A stretch of 34,271 nt of DNA from Gnetum montanum (GCA_015680685.1 MNCI01016091.1:249234-283504), one strand, 5' to 3'; counted from the stretch's first letter, positions 1 through 11,963 are shown. Notes: generated by a model from the letters alone, not told the origin. Made by a program: numbers and translations.

Positions 1-2390
1 AATGTCTCAGCTGGTTAAATATATTGACTGGGATACTATTCTCTGTGCTTATGTGGCATCCACAAGTGCTTACAACTTGAAGTAGTCGGCTGGGTGTGTT
101 GGCGCCCCCATGCTTTTTTCAGTGCCTCACAGCAACAAACATGTAAGCTATGGATTTAGATAAGGAAATTTTGTTTTTGAAAGTTAGGATAATATGTGTT
201 CAAGGATAGCAGTAATGGAAGTGAACTTAGCAAGTGAAAAAGTGAGTCACGGTTTTGAGTCACTCTTTTCATTGGAACAAGCTACCTGAGAAATGATACC
301 TTAATGATACCTTTCCTAAGTCAAGGTGTTTTACTCCATGATTTAGCTCAAGCAAATAATTACTAGATGTGGGGGAGACAGGTCACTTTCACCCGAGTCT
401 CTAAGAAATCAATTACAAAAGTTTTTAGAGTAAATGAAGCCATATTGATTGTAAGTTATTTTATTAATCTAAAGCATCTATTATTCAATAGATCCATTGT
501 CTTCCAACCTAATAAAATATTTGGTTTAATTTAGTTTCATAATGCATGCTGGCTGTTGCGGTTGCCTAACTTGGCTGGAAATGATCCTTTATGCATTCAA
601 ATTTAAAGAAATAAAATGTTGATTGCATGGTAAAAGTTTCAAGTGGATCATAAAACGTAGAAATCTCATAGAAACTGCAGGAAATCTCTTAGAAATTTTA
701 GGCTTACTTGCTTTTGATATAAAGCTTCATATTTTGATGTAAAATTGTGATCAAATACTAAATTTATCATGTTCAAGTTAAGTTAAAATACAACAATATG
801 AATATAATAACAATTTGCTAAGCTTATTACATGCCTATACTTATTGCGTAAGTTGCAAACTGGGAAAAGCCTAAAAAAACTTTTAACAACACTAGTAAAC
901 ATCATGGATAGTACATAGAAGAATTACATAAGCTAGGATTTAACAAAATCTTGTAAAAGGAGATAATAGACCAAAGCAATAAAATAATAAAAAACTTTAT
1001 TAAAAAGATTTCATAAATTATATCTTTGTAAACTATTTTAATCCAGCCATCAAGGTGGAAAGATCACTTGTAAACATAAATCAATGTTACCAATATGAAA
1101 TAATAGGCTGAAAAATTCATTAGCAAAGAATGAATTTTTTTGTTAATGTAATTGAATCTCAAAATCTATAGATGCACCATGCAAATTTTTATAGGCGAGT
1201 CCAACATCTCTTGCAATCTTGGTTAGGAAATATGCTCTCTTCCAAACTTTTTCTAATCATATAATCTTTGATTAAAATCTTTTATGATAGCCCAATGGTC
1301 CATGTTGGAGATTGTCATGGATAAGGCCTTGAGTTATTCTACTTGCTTCTCATACATTTAAGGTTTCTAGAAATTAGAAACCGAAAGCACTAAAGCATCA
1401 TCATAAACTATTAAAATGGAATCAAACATGTAAAACTTTTGAAATGTCATTCTTTGATAACACAACCCGGTTTAGGAACACCTTGCATTCCAACCTAAAA
1501 TTTTTATATATTTGTTAGTAGGAAGAGTCACATGAAGTTTATAACTAAAGTTGGGAGTCAATGATTGCAGTTGGAAGTTATTTGGGGTTGTTGTGTGGAT
1601 TTTGGTTGTTTGGTGTAGGTAGTTGTAGTTGGGTGTGACTTGTAGCCAATAGTAGTGAGCAGTTGCAAGTTGGTACCACTTGCTACTATTTGCAACTAAC
1701 TTCAAAGCCATTTTATTATTTTTTAGGTCGAAATTAGGGGTGCTAGGAGGTTATAGTGATAGAAAATGATGCTCCTTATAACCACATGTACTAAGTGTTT
1801 TACCCACTTCTCTTCCTTCTCATTAGCCATTGGAAGCTTGGTTATACATATCTTTACATTAGCTTTCATCTCAATTCATTGGTCTTTAATTTTGACTTTA
1901 GTTTCTACCATAACTCAAAATTGATGCAAAAATTAATGAGTTGTCTTATTTTTAGCATCATTTTTTAGAAGATCCTCTTATTAGCAAATGATAAGTCCTC
2001 TATATTAATGTTTTACATCTCAAACATCATCTCAAGTCATCATAATATTGATATAACTGTCAAATCATCTTTTTAGGGTTATCTTCATGACTTCTTTTGA
2101 ATTGACATTAAAAATGACCACTACTGTCATTCTTTACATCATTGTCTTTGTGAAATAGATGTACAATCTAATGTAATGTGTTATTTATTACTTTTCATAC
2201 ATTATGCTCAAAATCAACACAAAAATCAATGACTTGCATCATTGCTATTGTCATTTCTAGGCTTAACAAAGTTGTAATAATTAACATCATTAGTTTTTTG
2301 CACATTATCTACATCTCTCAAGGTTTCTCAGTGTATCTTTATTTTTCCTAAGCACTCTATTTGCATATGTCTCTTTCCCACAAAACCTTT
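1..2390. other. AT-rich intergenic sequence, no gene seen
   Basis: No open frame here resembles a known protein. The only frame above 75 codons is a minus-strand stretch at 1472-1711, rich in T, N and Y and without a recognisable domain, so I treat it as chance. Related word pairs such as 1915-1960 and 2208-2255 (variants of CAAAAATYAATGA followed by TTG and CATC) suggest a very old degraded repeat, but I cannot assign a family. Confidence 0.5.
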
Positions 2391-2399
2391 ATTATCTTT

Positions 2400-2520
2400 A
2401 TCAATCTTGTATAAGGGTTTTGTTTATTCATTGTACCCATATACTTAAGAAATAAAGTTAGGGTTGCTCCTCTTTATTTTATTTCTGGATTCTAGTTGTT
2501 TTCATGTTTTAGTTTCTTTA
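2400..2520 (+). repeat. possible degraded LTR R/U5 end
   Basis: The stretch holds a run reading like an LTR polyadenylation region: a TATA-like TTGTATAAGG near 2408, a TTGTACCC word, AATAAAG near 2450, then a T-rich tail. No partner copy or target duplication was found in the window, so this is a weak call from layout only. Confidence 0.15.
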
Positions 2521-3319
2521 TTATTGATTTCGTAATTACCATTCATTCTCATTACACCACTAGGTATAACATCATTAGCAAAAAATAGTGAAATGATTTT
2601 TTTTTTGAAAATCTCTATTTGTTATAGCAAAAATATACACTAATTTGGAATAATCATTTTTATCTTATTTATATATATCTATGTTGGTTCTAGCACACAC
2701 TTTGAACATTCACACTTTATCAACATTTATTGCTCATGTTGTGGATTTTAAATAAGAAGAAGAAATAAATTCTACAAACCAAAATTCAAAGTAATTGGAG
2801 CTCATGTCTACATATGGAAGTACAACAAATTGAAGTGAAAACATGAAGATAATAAGAAAAATTTAAATATCAAGAAAAGACAACTTAGAATTTTTTGTAA
2901 CATAGGAACAAAAACCCTGTAATTTTTTTTAAAAAAATTTTAGATCATATAGGATACTATAGAAAAATGTATTTATTTATTTATTATTAAAAGATTGATG
3001 GATGGATGTAATAATAGAATGACCCCAATCTTACATGTTTCTTTAATTCCTATTCTATTTTTCATGAAAATAGACTTGTCCATTCATTAGTTATAATGGC
3101 CTCATCAAATGCCTATAATACATAGGCATATTATGTTGTGTTTCTCTCCATATCCATCAAATTCATTTCTTATTTATCAATTAATCATTCATCACGTTCA
3201 TCAACATTCACTAATTTATCAAGGTTTCATGCATCATCATACTTCATTGTATTTCAAGAAGTCTAAAAATCACATTTGGGATCACTTTTTTGTAATGAAT
3301 TATAACTATCAAATCAAGT
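2521..3319. other. AT-rich sequence, nothing recognised
   Basis: Low-complexity T and A runs and an ATTT microsatellite near 2970-2985. The plus-strand open frame at 3109-3336 is rich in H, I and Y, shows no domain and is probably chance. Confidence 0.5.
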
Positions 3320-3324
3320 CAAAA

Positions 3325-3392
3325 TTTTATAAATAGGCAAATTGTTGAAAGAGCTTTATATCAAGTATTCACTCATTCCATAACTCTTTCAA
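3325..3392 (+). promoter_or_regulatory. TATA-box-like core with inverted repeat
   Basis: TATAAATAGG lies near 3328, followed about 16 nt later by TTGAAAGAG, whose complement CTCTTTCAA appears near 3382. The arrangement is like a plant core promoter with a short stem downstream, possibly from an LTR, but no gene or LTR edge could be attached to it. Confidence 0.2.
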
Positions 3393-5499
3393 ATTGAAAA
3401 GATATTCATTTCATAAATCACCAATTTCTATCATGGATGTTGTTTTATTCAAGATTTTTTAGGTTAGATTTGAATCATTAAATAAATTTAAATTGATCTA
3501 AAATTTTATAGGCTTATAGAATGCATAATGAGCTTTCCAACAAGCCTAAGATCAGCCCAAACCTCATCTCGATTGCAAAGATATCATAGCTACAAAATTA
3601 GAAAAAATTTAGTTTTTTACAATTGGGCCTCCACCATTATACGATAAATTAGGTTGGTAAAAAAATCCTATAGAATAAAAAATTCTTTTGAATCTTCTTA
3701 CTTTAGAAAAATCAACAGTTTGAAACAGTACAAATAATTATTATCTTAATGTAAACTTAGATGCGCATTTATAGGTGAATTATCTTCTCCATCTTCTTTT
3801 AATATAGTAGAGTTTGTCTTTTTATTTGAGGGGCTATATTTATAATATTTTTATATAAAGTTTTAGTTTTAGTTTCATGATATTGATCATTGGTTGTTGG
3901 TTACATGGTAACATGGTAATAATTACAAATCAACAATAGTCCAAAAATTATTTAAAAAATGTATAGGTCCTTTAAGGTGCAAGGTGCAATGGTGCCCCAG
4001 TCATGGTGAGCCTTAGTTGTGGCTTGGAGGTGTTCTTCTTGATTGTGCTCTTGCTAATTTTAGCCTTGCCATTTAGCATGCTGATGTTGTTGGTGCTCAC
4101 ACAGAGGTGTTGCGACATCAACAAAATTGACCTGCTTTAGACACCATTTTCGAATGAAGGCATAAAAAGGTAGTGTAGTGTATAATAATAATAATGGAGG
4201 CCATCATGGTGTTGCCAATTCAGCAAATGCAAGCGTTTGCAAGCCTTCTCCTTGACTTGCCTTAGGTGGTGATTGATCATTGAAAGTTAGGTGCTCACTT
4301 CCCTGATGATGATCATGGTGAGGATGTGGTTATTAATCATGTTTCATTTACATATGTTTTTTTTTAAGTTATCCCTTTAGAATAATATTTAATAAAATGA
4401 AGGGGAAAAGGGAAGAGTGTTATAGTGATTAATGTTAAGGGAAGGCAAAAATGTTTAAATTTCCCCTCTCATTTTTATATAAACAACAATACTACTAGCT
4501 ACATTTTTTGAAATGCAAGTTACAATAGCATGGAGGACACCAAGAGAGCAATAGATGCAAACAATTTGGTGGATCCAAACTCCAAATAGTGGAGGAAAAC
4601 AACAATTGAAGGGACAGAAGAAGAAACAGAAGTAACAAGCCATGGAGTAGCAAGGGCTTCATTGTCTCATTAGTTTTCTCTACCTAAGGGTACAAATGTA
4701 CAGAGCGTAGAGGTGTCATTAGACCTCAAAAAGGCCAAAATTCCTTTTAATGATTCCCCACCCATTCCTCTTAGTTTCCTAGATAAGTCTAGGTCCCTTC
4801 AAGTTGAAAAAGAGGACCTAAGCTATGATTTGTACTTAAATAAATAGTTCTTCTTTGGCTTACTGGTGGACCAGTAATTCTAGCGCAAGGATCTATTGAA
4901 GGAGGTTTATCAGTTGGAGGTACGGGCTAGAAAACTACTCTAGTAGGTTGTAGATCTATTGGTAGTGATTCAAAGCTCTATTTAGAACTAGGTGGATTTA
5001 TTCTCATTCGGTCCTTGTTCAAATTTGTCTCTTGCCTTACTATTAGCATGTAGTTTTGAACAGTATCCCTAAGAAATGTTATTGTGTGTTATTAAACTTT
5101 AATGAAGATACCTTTTTTTAAGCATCTTGTTATCTAGTATTTTAATCTTTGAATAGTACTAGAATTTCTTTCTATACACATATGTTTATGTTGCATTTTA
5201 GTTTATTTTTAGTTCACTCATATTTATGAAGTACTTACTTTTGCATATTAATAATAATGAAGCAATAATTTTAAAAGTTAAACACCATGTTGCCCTCACC
5301 AACTGAGATTGTTCCTACATTTTTGTGCCCATACAAGAGATGCCCTAGGCAATAGTCTTTTAAAATGAGTTTTTTGAGGGTGTCGCTATGTGACCCAAAT
5401 TTATGCATCAACCTATACATAAGTAAATTTTAATTTTTTGGGTTTTCCCCCTTACTCCACTAAGACTTAGAGAGAATTTTTGGCTTTTGTTGTCCCTTG
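3393..5499. other. AT-rich sequence, nothing recognised
   Basis: No reading frame of more than about 62 codons and no recognisable protein on either strand. Contains an AAT microsatellite near 4186-4198. A minus-strand frame at 4455-4643 is cysteine and phenylalanine rich with no domain and is probably chance. Confidence 0.5.
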
Positions 5500-5509
5500 A
5501 ACATAGAAA

Positions 5510-5690
5510 ATTTCTTGTTTTTTAGCTAACACTTGGTAAACTTTTTAGTTTCCTACTTTCTTGGCATTCTAGCACTTAGCTAAATTTCAATTTTTTCCCA
5601 TTATCCTGTCATTACTCTAGCACTTAAAATTTTTTTAGCTTTTTGATTTTCCTAGCACTTAGACAATTTTGTAGCTTTCACTGAGCCTTG
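5510..5690 (+). repeat. degenerate short tandem repeat (CTAGCACTTA family)
   Basis: Variants of CTAGCACTTAG followed by a T-rich tract and TAGCTTTT recur at about 45-60 nt spacing (near 5525, 5569, 5615 and 5648). Copies are diverged and spacing is irregular, consistent with an old minisatellite. Confidence 0.4.
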
Positions 5691-6839
5691 CCTTGCTATC
5701 CAGCCTTTTACTTGCGTAGGGCACTAGTTTCCTCACTTGCCCATTAGCTTCCCAGGTTAGACTAAGCTTTATAGCCATGCCTCTCCCCTAGCCTTTTAAT
5801 AAAAAAAAAGTAATATAAAAAATTTAATTTTAGGATTAAAAAAATAAAAATAAAAAAATAGGCCAANAGGCACTCCACTTACGCAAGTTAATGTTGGTGG
5901 CACATTGGTGCATCAATGTCCATGGCATAGGTGCACCACCTGGATGCCCATGTGCTAATGGCCCCCTATCCCCCCATCACAATAAAATTTCTTAAAGCAT
6001 TGCTCCTCGTCTCCTTACTGCTACGCCCACTTTGGTGCACCTACTGGTATATTCACTAGGTGCAGGCCTAATCGTTGTAGCTCATGTCCTCTCTACCATC
6101 GTTCTCCTCTCTTTTTCTCTTCTTCCTACCCTTCCCAATGCTTTTCCCTTTCTTCCTTAGTAGAAAGTTTCCAAAACCAACAAATCCTTAGCCTCAAAAT
6201 TTATCAATTTCATTCATAAGGGCACCACAGATGGCCATTCCCCTCCATGGATAGCTCCCACAAGCCCCTCCTCAAGGGTAAATCTATCCTTCATGAGCAC
6301 AAACCCACACTTTTCCTTCATCCTTTTTACCTCCAAAACTCCTATCTTAACCTTTCTCCTCTTTCTTGCCTTGTCTTTTGCCCTTCCTAGCTTGTTGCAC
6401 AACACAATGCTAAGATACCTCAGAATCCATCCTATCTTATCCATGTGACCTTTACACACTCTCAAACTCCAAATTGTACACAAAAATTAACTTCAAAAGT
6501 TAAAAGTGCAAAGATTTTCTAACTTTCCCCTCTCATGAGTTAGAAAATTTTTTATGTCTTCCTAGCTCCAACTTGTAAATTCCTAACTTTGGGACTCACA
6601 TTCTATCCCTCTGTAACTATCATTTTTCCTTGTGCTTGCAGGCTAGGGGCCCTATCATCCTTCATCATTTATGTAAATCTCTCATCTTAAATGGATCCCA
6701 TGACCAAGTCATCAAGTCCCTTAATGAGGATTTGATTGATTATCTCCCTTACATCCCTTAGGTCCCTTAGATTCTATCATCTCAACACTCAACGTTATCG
6801 AGGAGCATTTGCTTCCCCAAGTTAACTTGACTTTCTTGG
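5691..6839. other. pyrimidine-rich sequence with one weak minus-strand ORF
   Basis: The stretch has A-rich tracts around 5810-5860 and a strongly C/T-rich segment around 5960-6430. A minus-strand open frame of 89 codons (6214-6483) is lysine and arginine rich. Its basic composition follows directly from the complementary CT-rich strand, and I see no domain, so I do not call it a gene. One ambiguous base is at 5867. Confidence 0.4.
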
Positions 6840-6923
6840 TGATGAATTGCATTCATTCTAAGTCTTGATATTGTAGCCCATGTTATGATATTAGATACTT
6901 GATAGCATTGGATGCGTCCTTGC

Positions 6924-6932
6924 CTATAAATA
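6924..6932 (+). promoter_or_regulatory. TATA box of LTR copy a
   Basis: CTATAAATA stands at the same relative place as the TATA boxes of copies c, d and e, downstream of GATAT words and upstream of the shared transcribed segment. Confidence 0.5.
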
Positions 6933-7197
6933 CAACACTTGGGCACATGATTTATCTAATCTTTCCGTAGTTGTAGCAAAGCTGTTATAGTTTTTCCTTT
7001 TGAAAGTTAGAATGTTTTATGAGTACCTACAGTAGGAGTCAAAGAAGTGTATGGATCTTTATTTGAGCACTAATGTACCTAAGCACCTTAGTGTGAATGA
7101 CAATAAATATGAGCTTTTCTAATCAAACCTTGCAGCACTTGGAATAGATTGATTGTTTTCTTTATGCATTTCTTCATCATGCACTTTGCTTTAATGA

Positions 7198-7202
7198 ATT
7201 CT
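7198..7202. repeat. target-site duplication, left copy (ATTCT)
   Basis: ATTCT directly precedes the left TG of the large element and is repeated exactly at 26385-26389 after the right CA. Confidence 0.85.
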
Positions 7203-8721
7203 TGTAGTGATCGAAAACGTCAGCGGCTGGAAAAACGCTGAGGGGTCGACGGACACGACAGTCTCGACCCCGTATCCACGGGAGGGCCTTGCTGGGAGTG
7301 CATGTGGATACGGAGTGCCCTGAAAGGTTTGGTCGATCAGACAGGGACTTACATCGATGTCTATATAGCCTTTTGCAACATATATTTCGAGACGGGAATG
7401 AAAATGTGACGTGATACTTGAAAATAATTAAAAAAATGGAACGATGCTTGAAAGTAAATGAAATAGGAAACAATGCAACATGCGATAATATCAGGAAAAC
7501 AGGTAAAATATAGTTAGGAGAATACACTGTTCCAGGGCCACAACTCTGCTCTGCCAGAATGGATACAGTTGGTTGCACCGCGCGACGGAGTGTAGAGATC
7601 CCGAAAGTAGACAAAGTACATAGAGTAGGTGGATTGTGCGCTCAGGCACGGACTGTGGTGTTGATAGTACAAAGATTCTACCAAGGTGGTAGAAAGGGGA
7701 ATAGAAAGAAATGTCAACCAAGGACGCTCGCTGTTCGCAGTGCTGAACATAAAGCTTACAATTGCTTGATGCTAAACTAGAGAGAAGGCTAGGGAGTTAG
7801 AGAAAAGCAGAATTGGAGCTGGAGAGTTTGAATGTTGCTTGTCTAGGTATTTATAGGATTGAGGGGATGCGAGAGGGACAGTCTAGATGCCACGTGCTTT
7901 AGACTTTCGTTGACTTACTCGTGCTGTACGTGCCAATATGGCCATTAAATGCTCATGACCGTTGTGACTGTGGGTTTGCAATGTTGCAGTTATGGGCTTG
8001 CCACGCTGTTGTTGCACTGTCAGCATCTAGAGACGTGTGCCAACGGTCCAATTAGGTGGAGCACATTGATGTCACACGACCACCCGCACGCCTTGTCGTG
8101 GTTTGCAATGTAACATGCTTGGCATAGCGTAGCATCCATGTGTGTGGTGCATGCTTACTACGCTACATACTTTGCCGATTTACATACTTTGTTTCCCGTG
8201 ACGCAAGACTTACGAACTTTGCTATTTTTGCCCTTCGAGTTGCCTTCTATCTCTTTCACAGAATTGCTACACCTTGCTGCACCTTGTAGCTCAGCATAGC
8301 GTAGCAGTAGACATAGTCCACCGCTTCTTGACGGAAAGGGACATCGTTGCAGGACCCGAAACTGGGCGGGGGCTAACTATGCAACTGTTGTTGTGTTATG
8401 TTCTGCAATCATCTTTTGAAGCTTGCTACGCTACACAGTGTAGCAGACTTTGCGACTTAGAAAACTTACCAAACTATTTTTTGTGCACCCAGAATGCTGC
8501 TACCAACTCTGCACTGTTTCTGAGCAGGCTGTCGACTGGGCAAGCTACTTAGGTGGACAGGCAGGATGGCCCTTAGAACCTGTTAATATCTAAAGTAGAA
8601 AATTTGCTGAATTGGTCAGCCTGGACTTAGAGCGTTCTCCTCCTGGAGAACTGCCATAGTGCCACGCAGATTGTAAGGCCTGGTGAAGCTAGGATGACCT
8701 CGTATTTTTTGAGATGTTTCA
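7203..8721 (-). repeat. 3' LTR of the large Tat element
   Basis: It aligns over its whole length to 24808-26384. It begins (plus strand) TGTAGTGATCG and ends GATGTTTCA, that is TGAAAC...CTACA in element sense. The U3 part is about 865 nt up to a TATA box at 7848-7856. It is 58 bp shorter than the other LTR, mainly because a palindromic TAGCGTAGC cluster near 8155 is missing. Open frames inside (for example 7177-7614 and 8274-8552) occur on both strands, lack domains and are not genes. Confidence 0.92.
7848..7856 (-). promoter_or_regulatory. TATA box in 3' LTR
   Basis: Minus-strand CTATAAATA, conserved at 25453-25461 in the other LTR. It would place the RNA start about 30 nt further along the minus strand. 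Confidence 0.6.
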
Positions 8722-8736
8722 TTGGCCCCTCTTTGT
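8722..8736 (-). other. polypurine tract
   Basis: Minus strand reads ACAAAGAGGGGCCAA immediately before the TG of the 3' LTR, the expected place and composition of the primer for plus-strand DNA synthesis. Confidence 0.7.
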
Positions 8737-9004
8737 CAATGTTTGGAGAACATGCTCGATAGATGTCAGCAAAGAATATGAAACAGCGCAGCAGGCGAAC
8801 TGCTAAGGTTGTCATTTGGTGAGTGTCGAACGTCGCCTGATTGCACTTCAGAGTGTTGCATTGATTATGCAGAGGTTAAGGCAGAGAGCAAAAATGATGT
8901 TTAGTAGAGTCCCTTGTCAGAGTGCTCTAAGGGACTCATCTACGTTTTCATCTTTGGCTGGCGTTGTTCTTCAACCTCTTGTAGGCTAGGTGTTTCCTTC
9001 ATAG

Positions 9005-9165
9005 GATGAGTTGCGTTACATCCGTGAAGGGTTTTGACCTGCCTACAAATTTGTTCCATGTGGAGAGTTGTGTTACGCACGTCATGGAACTTGCATTGGT
9101 GTTTCCCTGGTGGCGAGTTGTGTTATGTGCACCATGGGAATTTGCACTCTGTAGTGGCCAGGTTA
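9005..9165 (+). repeat. three diverged units of about 55 bp
   Basis: The words GAGTTGCGTTACATC, GAGTTGTGTTACGCACGTCATGG and GAGTTGTGTTATGTGCACCATGG-like recur at 9005, 9063 and 9115, followed in the last two by a similar TTGCA word. Confidence 0.45.
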
Positions 9166-9779
9166 GTCGAGGCACTCGCTTTGCGACGTGGTAGCATTTG
9201 CTGCTGTGGCGAGACATGCTTGCGAGGGTGAAGATCTTGCTGGTTGCTGGCATTGTTGTCACTCTTGGACACCCGAGTTGGTGCGTGGTGTCCAAAGTAG
9301 GAAGGCCAGCGGTGGCCTTGGTAGCATTGGTGTGGTGGAGCTGGTCCTGAAGGCGTTGGGAGTTGCTTGTGGGTGTAGATGCTCTGGAGTCCTTGCTAGT
9401 GGTTTGCATTCCTGGTTCAGCTATGGGATTGGCTACCACATAGCTAATGGCGTGCAAACCCAGGCATTGGTAGGGAGTTGGAGCAACAATATTGCGGTTG
9501 GGCTGCAATACTGTCGTCACTCCAGATGTGGGAACTAGCTCCAGAACCACCGTCAAGGCAATGGGTTGTGGCGATGGGAGGTTCGGAGAGCCAGTATGAT
9601 GTCGTTTGGCATCTTCGGAGAGTCAACATGATACCTAGGGTGGCGACATTGCACACGCTCCAGATCATGTTTTGAGTGCATCGTGAACCGTGTTTTGGAG
9701 CTGCGACAATCCACCCACGTGTTGGCATCGTGCTTGCTCGTCTGATGTGTGTCTAGTGCTGGTGTATGCTGAGGATACG

Positions 9780-9975
9780 ACGCGAACCTAGTTTAAGGTC
9801 TTGGTAGATTGTGTGCTGGCTTAAGGTCTCAGCAGATCGCTGTGCTGGTTTAAGGTCCTAGCCGACTGTACATGCTAGTTTATCGTTGTAGTGGATGTTG
9901 CTCGCTGTAATTGCTAGTTTAGCGTTGTAGTGGACGGTGCTCGGTGTCGCTAGTTCATCGTCATTGGGGACAATG
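9780..9975 (+). repeat. degenerate tandem repeat (GCTAGTTTA family)
   Basis: Five units read as variants of YGCTRGTTTAAGGTC or GCTAGTTTAKCGTTGTAGTGGA (starts near 9787, 9818, 9847, 9873 and 9920), spaced about 30-50 nt. The same word family appears in the module edge at 13680-13970. Confidence 0.55.
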
Positions 9976-9998
9976 TTCGATGCTATTGTCATGGCGCT

Positions 9999-11129
9999 TC
10001 AGACGTTGTACGGCTTGAGGTACGAGTGATTCACTAGGTTGGCGAACTTGTTGCCGTTCATGTCTGCTAGCTTGAAGGCTCCATTTCCAAAGGCTTTGGT
10101 AACTATGTAAGGACCTTCCCAGTTAGCTGAGAATTTGCTTGCATGTTCATGGGCAGCCTTGAAGACGAGGTCTCCCTTCTGCACTGGTCTTCGATGCAGG
10201 TCTACTCGGTGCTTCTGCTGCTACTTGCTTTGGTAGTGCTCGATGCGTCTTAGCGTCTACGTGTGCTCCTCCTCCACTGAGTCGAGGTTGATGATGCGCA
10301 ACTCGTTGTTCTGGGCTTCGCTTACAACATCCGCAAGGATTATTCAGAGTGATGGTAGAGGCAACATACCTTCAGATCCGTAAATAAGACTGTAAGGGGT
10401 CTTACCTATTGCAGTTCTGCACATCGTTCTGTAAGCCCACAGAATGTAGAGGATTTGCTCGTGTCACCGCCTCTTACTATTGTTGAGCATCCACTTCAGC
10501 AAGTTGATGATGGACTTATTTGTAGCCTCCACCTGCCTATTTTCCTGTGGATAGTAAGGGGAAGAAAATGATTGTTTAATGCCTAGATTGCTACAGAAGG
10601 TTCGAGTTTCCATACTGCTGAATTGTGGCCCGTTGTTGGTCACAATAGTCATTGGAAGCCCAAACCTTGTGACGATGTTATCTAGGATAAAATGGCAAAT
10701 TTGCTACGATGTTGTCTTCCTTAGGGGAATAGCTTCCACCCACTTGGTAAAATATTCAGTGGCGGTGATAATGAAGCTATGCTCGGTGGAGGACTTAGGC
10801 GTGATAGGCCCTATGAAGTCTAATCCCCATCGTTGGAATGGCCATGTGATTTGAGTTGGGTGTAAGTCTGTAGGCGCTATGTGTATGAGATTTGCATATT
10901 TTTGGCAGGTGTCACATGTCTTGACTTTCGTGAGGCAGTCACATTCCATAGGGGGCCAATAATACCCTAGGCGTCTGATTTTGGCAGCCATAGCCCTGGG
11001 TGCTATGTGTCCACCGCACAACCCCTCATGTACCTCATTAATTACCTTCTGCGCTTGCTCACCACCCAAGCATATCAGTAATATCCCGTCATAGGAGCGT
11101 CGGCATAGGGTGTCATTTCCCATGAGCAC
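9999..11129 (-). pseudogene. integrase, degenerate
   Basis: It would insert the cDNA into the genome. From the N-terminal end, 11129-10704 shows the zinc-binding region (HEGLCGGH, then CDTC), then WGLDFIGP with the first catalytic Asp. 10652-10464 continues with VTNNGPQF, where the second catalytic Asp is Asn (AAC), and QVEATNK, which keeps the catalytic Glu. 10184-9999 holds the C-terminal GDLVFK and NWEGPYIV words ending in LKPYNV. At least three in-frame stops separate these blocks. Order and wording are standard for Ty3/gypsy; the missing Asp alone predicts loss of strand transfer. Confidence 0.88.
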
Positions 11130-11162
11130 GTACTGTCGGGCACGCTTGCGGATTGCATATTT

Positions 11163-11840
11163 CTAAGCAAATGTCAATCCTTTTGGGGGCTCGCCATGTT
11201 GTAGATAAGCTATAACGTTGACATACCACTCTGGGGCATCCGCAGCACTGACAAACGCCACATGCTCCACCTGAGTGATAGGCTCTATGCATTCTATAAT
11301 CAAGGTTGGTAGGTTTGCCAGAGAATGTGATGGGATATTTAGCGCAAGGGTGGCTAAAGCGTCTACCACGGTATTTTCATTACGTGGTACATGTTGCACA
11401 TTTATGGTTGCGAATCGCTTGAGCAGGATTTTTGCTAAATCGCAGTAGGGTTACAGGTGCATAGCTTTGCAAGCGTAGACCTCAGTGACTTGATTCACAA
11501 CTAATTGTGAATCTCCCCGGATGGCCAGGTGTTGTATGTGTAGCATTTGGGTAGTTAAGAGGCCTCTGAGCAGCCCTTCATATTCTACCATGTTGTTGGT
11601 ACAAGGGAATGTAAATCGATAAGCAGATGGGTGCATTTCCCCAGAGGGGAACGTGATTATGGCAGCGACGCTACTTCCTCGCGTGGTTGATGCACTGTCA
11701 AAATGTAATATGGCTTCAAAATGCGATGGGACGACGTGGACATTGCTGACATATTCATCCAGGAATTCGGGGTCTAGGGTTTCTTGGTCATCGATTGGCG
11801 AAGCTGTAAGTTGGGTTGCTATGGCTTGACCCTTTGTCAA
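11163..11840 (-). pseudogene. second (archaeal-type) RNase H domain, degenerate
   Basis: It begins with the tether word KGQAIA. LHFDSAS (first Asp), NNMVEYEGLL (Glu) and RGDSQLVVNQV (Asp) follow, then after a stop at 11451, HVPRNENTVVDALATLA, the usual C-terminal block with the last Asp. This is distinct from the RNase H just upstream at 11964-12311. A second RNase H in this place is a known mark of Tat-lineage elements. The catalytic acids look preserved but the frame is broken. Confidence 0.85.
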
Positions 11841-11963
11841 CGATTGACTTACATAGCGTAGATCGAATTTTTGTGGTTATTGCTTTCCATTAGGCTATCC
11901 TGTTGCTTTCATATAAGTTGTTAGTGATAGCCCAGAGTATGTTGCTCTTGCAAATGATATTGG

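Larger units (their letters stand above)
6840..7202 (+). repeat. LTR copy a, left part (interrupted by the large element)
   Basis: It starts TGATGAATTG and contains GATATTG-type words (6867-6900), a TATA box CTATAAATA (6924-6932), then a segment shared with LTR copies c, d and e: TACAGTAGGAGTC, GGATCTTTATTTGAGCA, GTACCTAAGCAC, CAATAAATATGAGCTTT and ACCTTGCAGCACTTGG. The order is promoter, transcribed start, polyadenylation word. Homology breaks at the large element's left end and resumes at 26390, so this is one LTR cut in two. It is plus-oriented, like the RT remnant at 27120-27830, and is probably that element's 5' LTR. Confidence 0.7.
8737..9998 (-). other. spacer between integrase and 3' LTR, with short tandem repeats and a 185-codon ORF
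   Basis: A minus-strand open frame (8999-9556) is the longest uninterrupted one in this element. Its product is rich in T, S, N, A, Q and H and has no recognisable domain, signal peptide or membrane segment. The same DNA contains three diverged copies of GAGTTGYGTTAY...CATGG (near 9005, 9063 and 9115), so the frame may be a by-product of repeats. Its position matches where some plant gypsy elements carry extra ORFs, so a gene is not excluded. Confidence 0.3.

Noticed and set aside
4455-4643. Small cysteine-rich peptide gene on the minus strand
   Set aside because: Cys spacing is irregular, no promoter or homologous pattern, and length is within chance for this region.
7177-7780. Overlapping open frames of 73-145 codons on both strands in the left LTR
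   Set aside because: They lie in the LTR, overlap in several frames, lack domains, and the matching frames in the other LTR (24992-25631) are altered.
8274-8552. 92-codon plus-strand frame in the LTR
   Set aside because: Interrupted in the partner LTR and antisense to the element; no recognisable domain.
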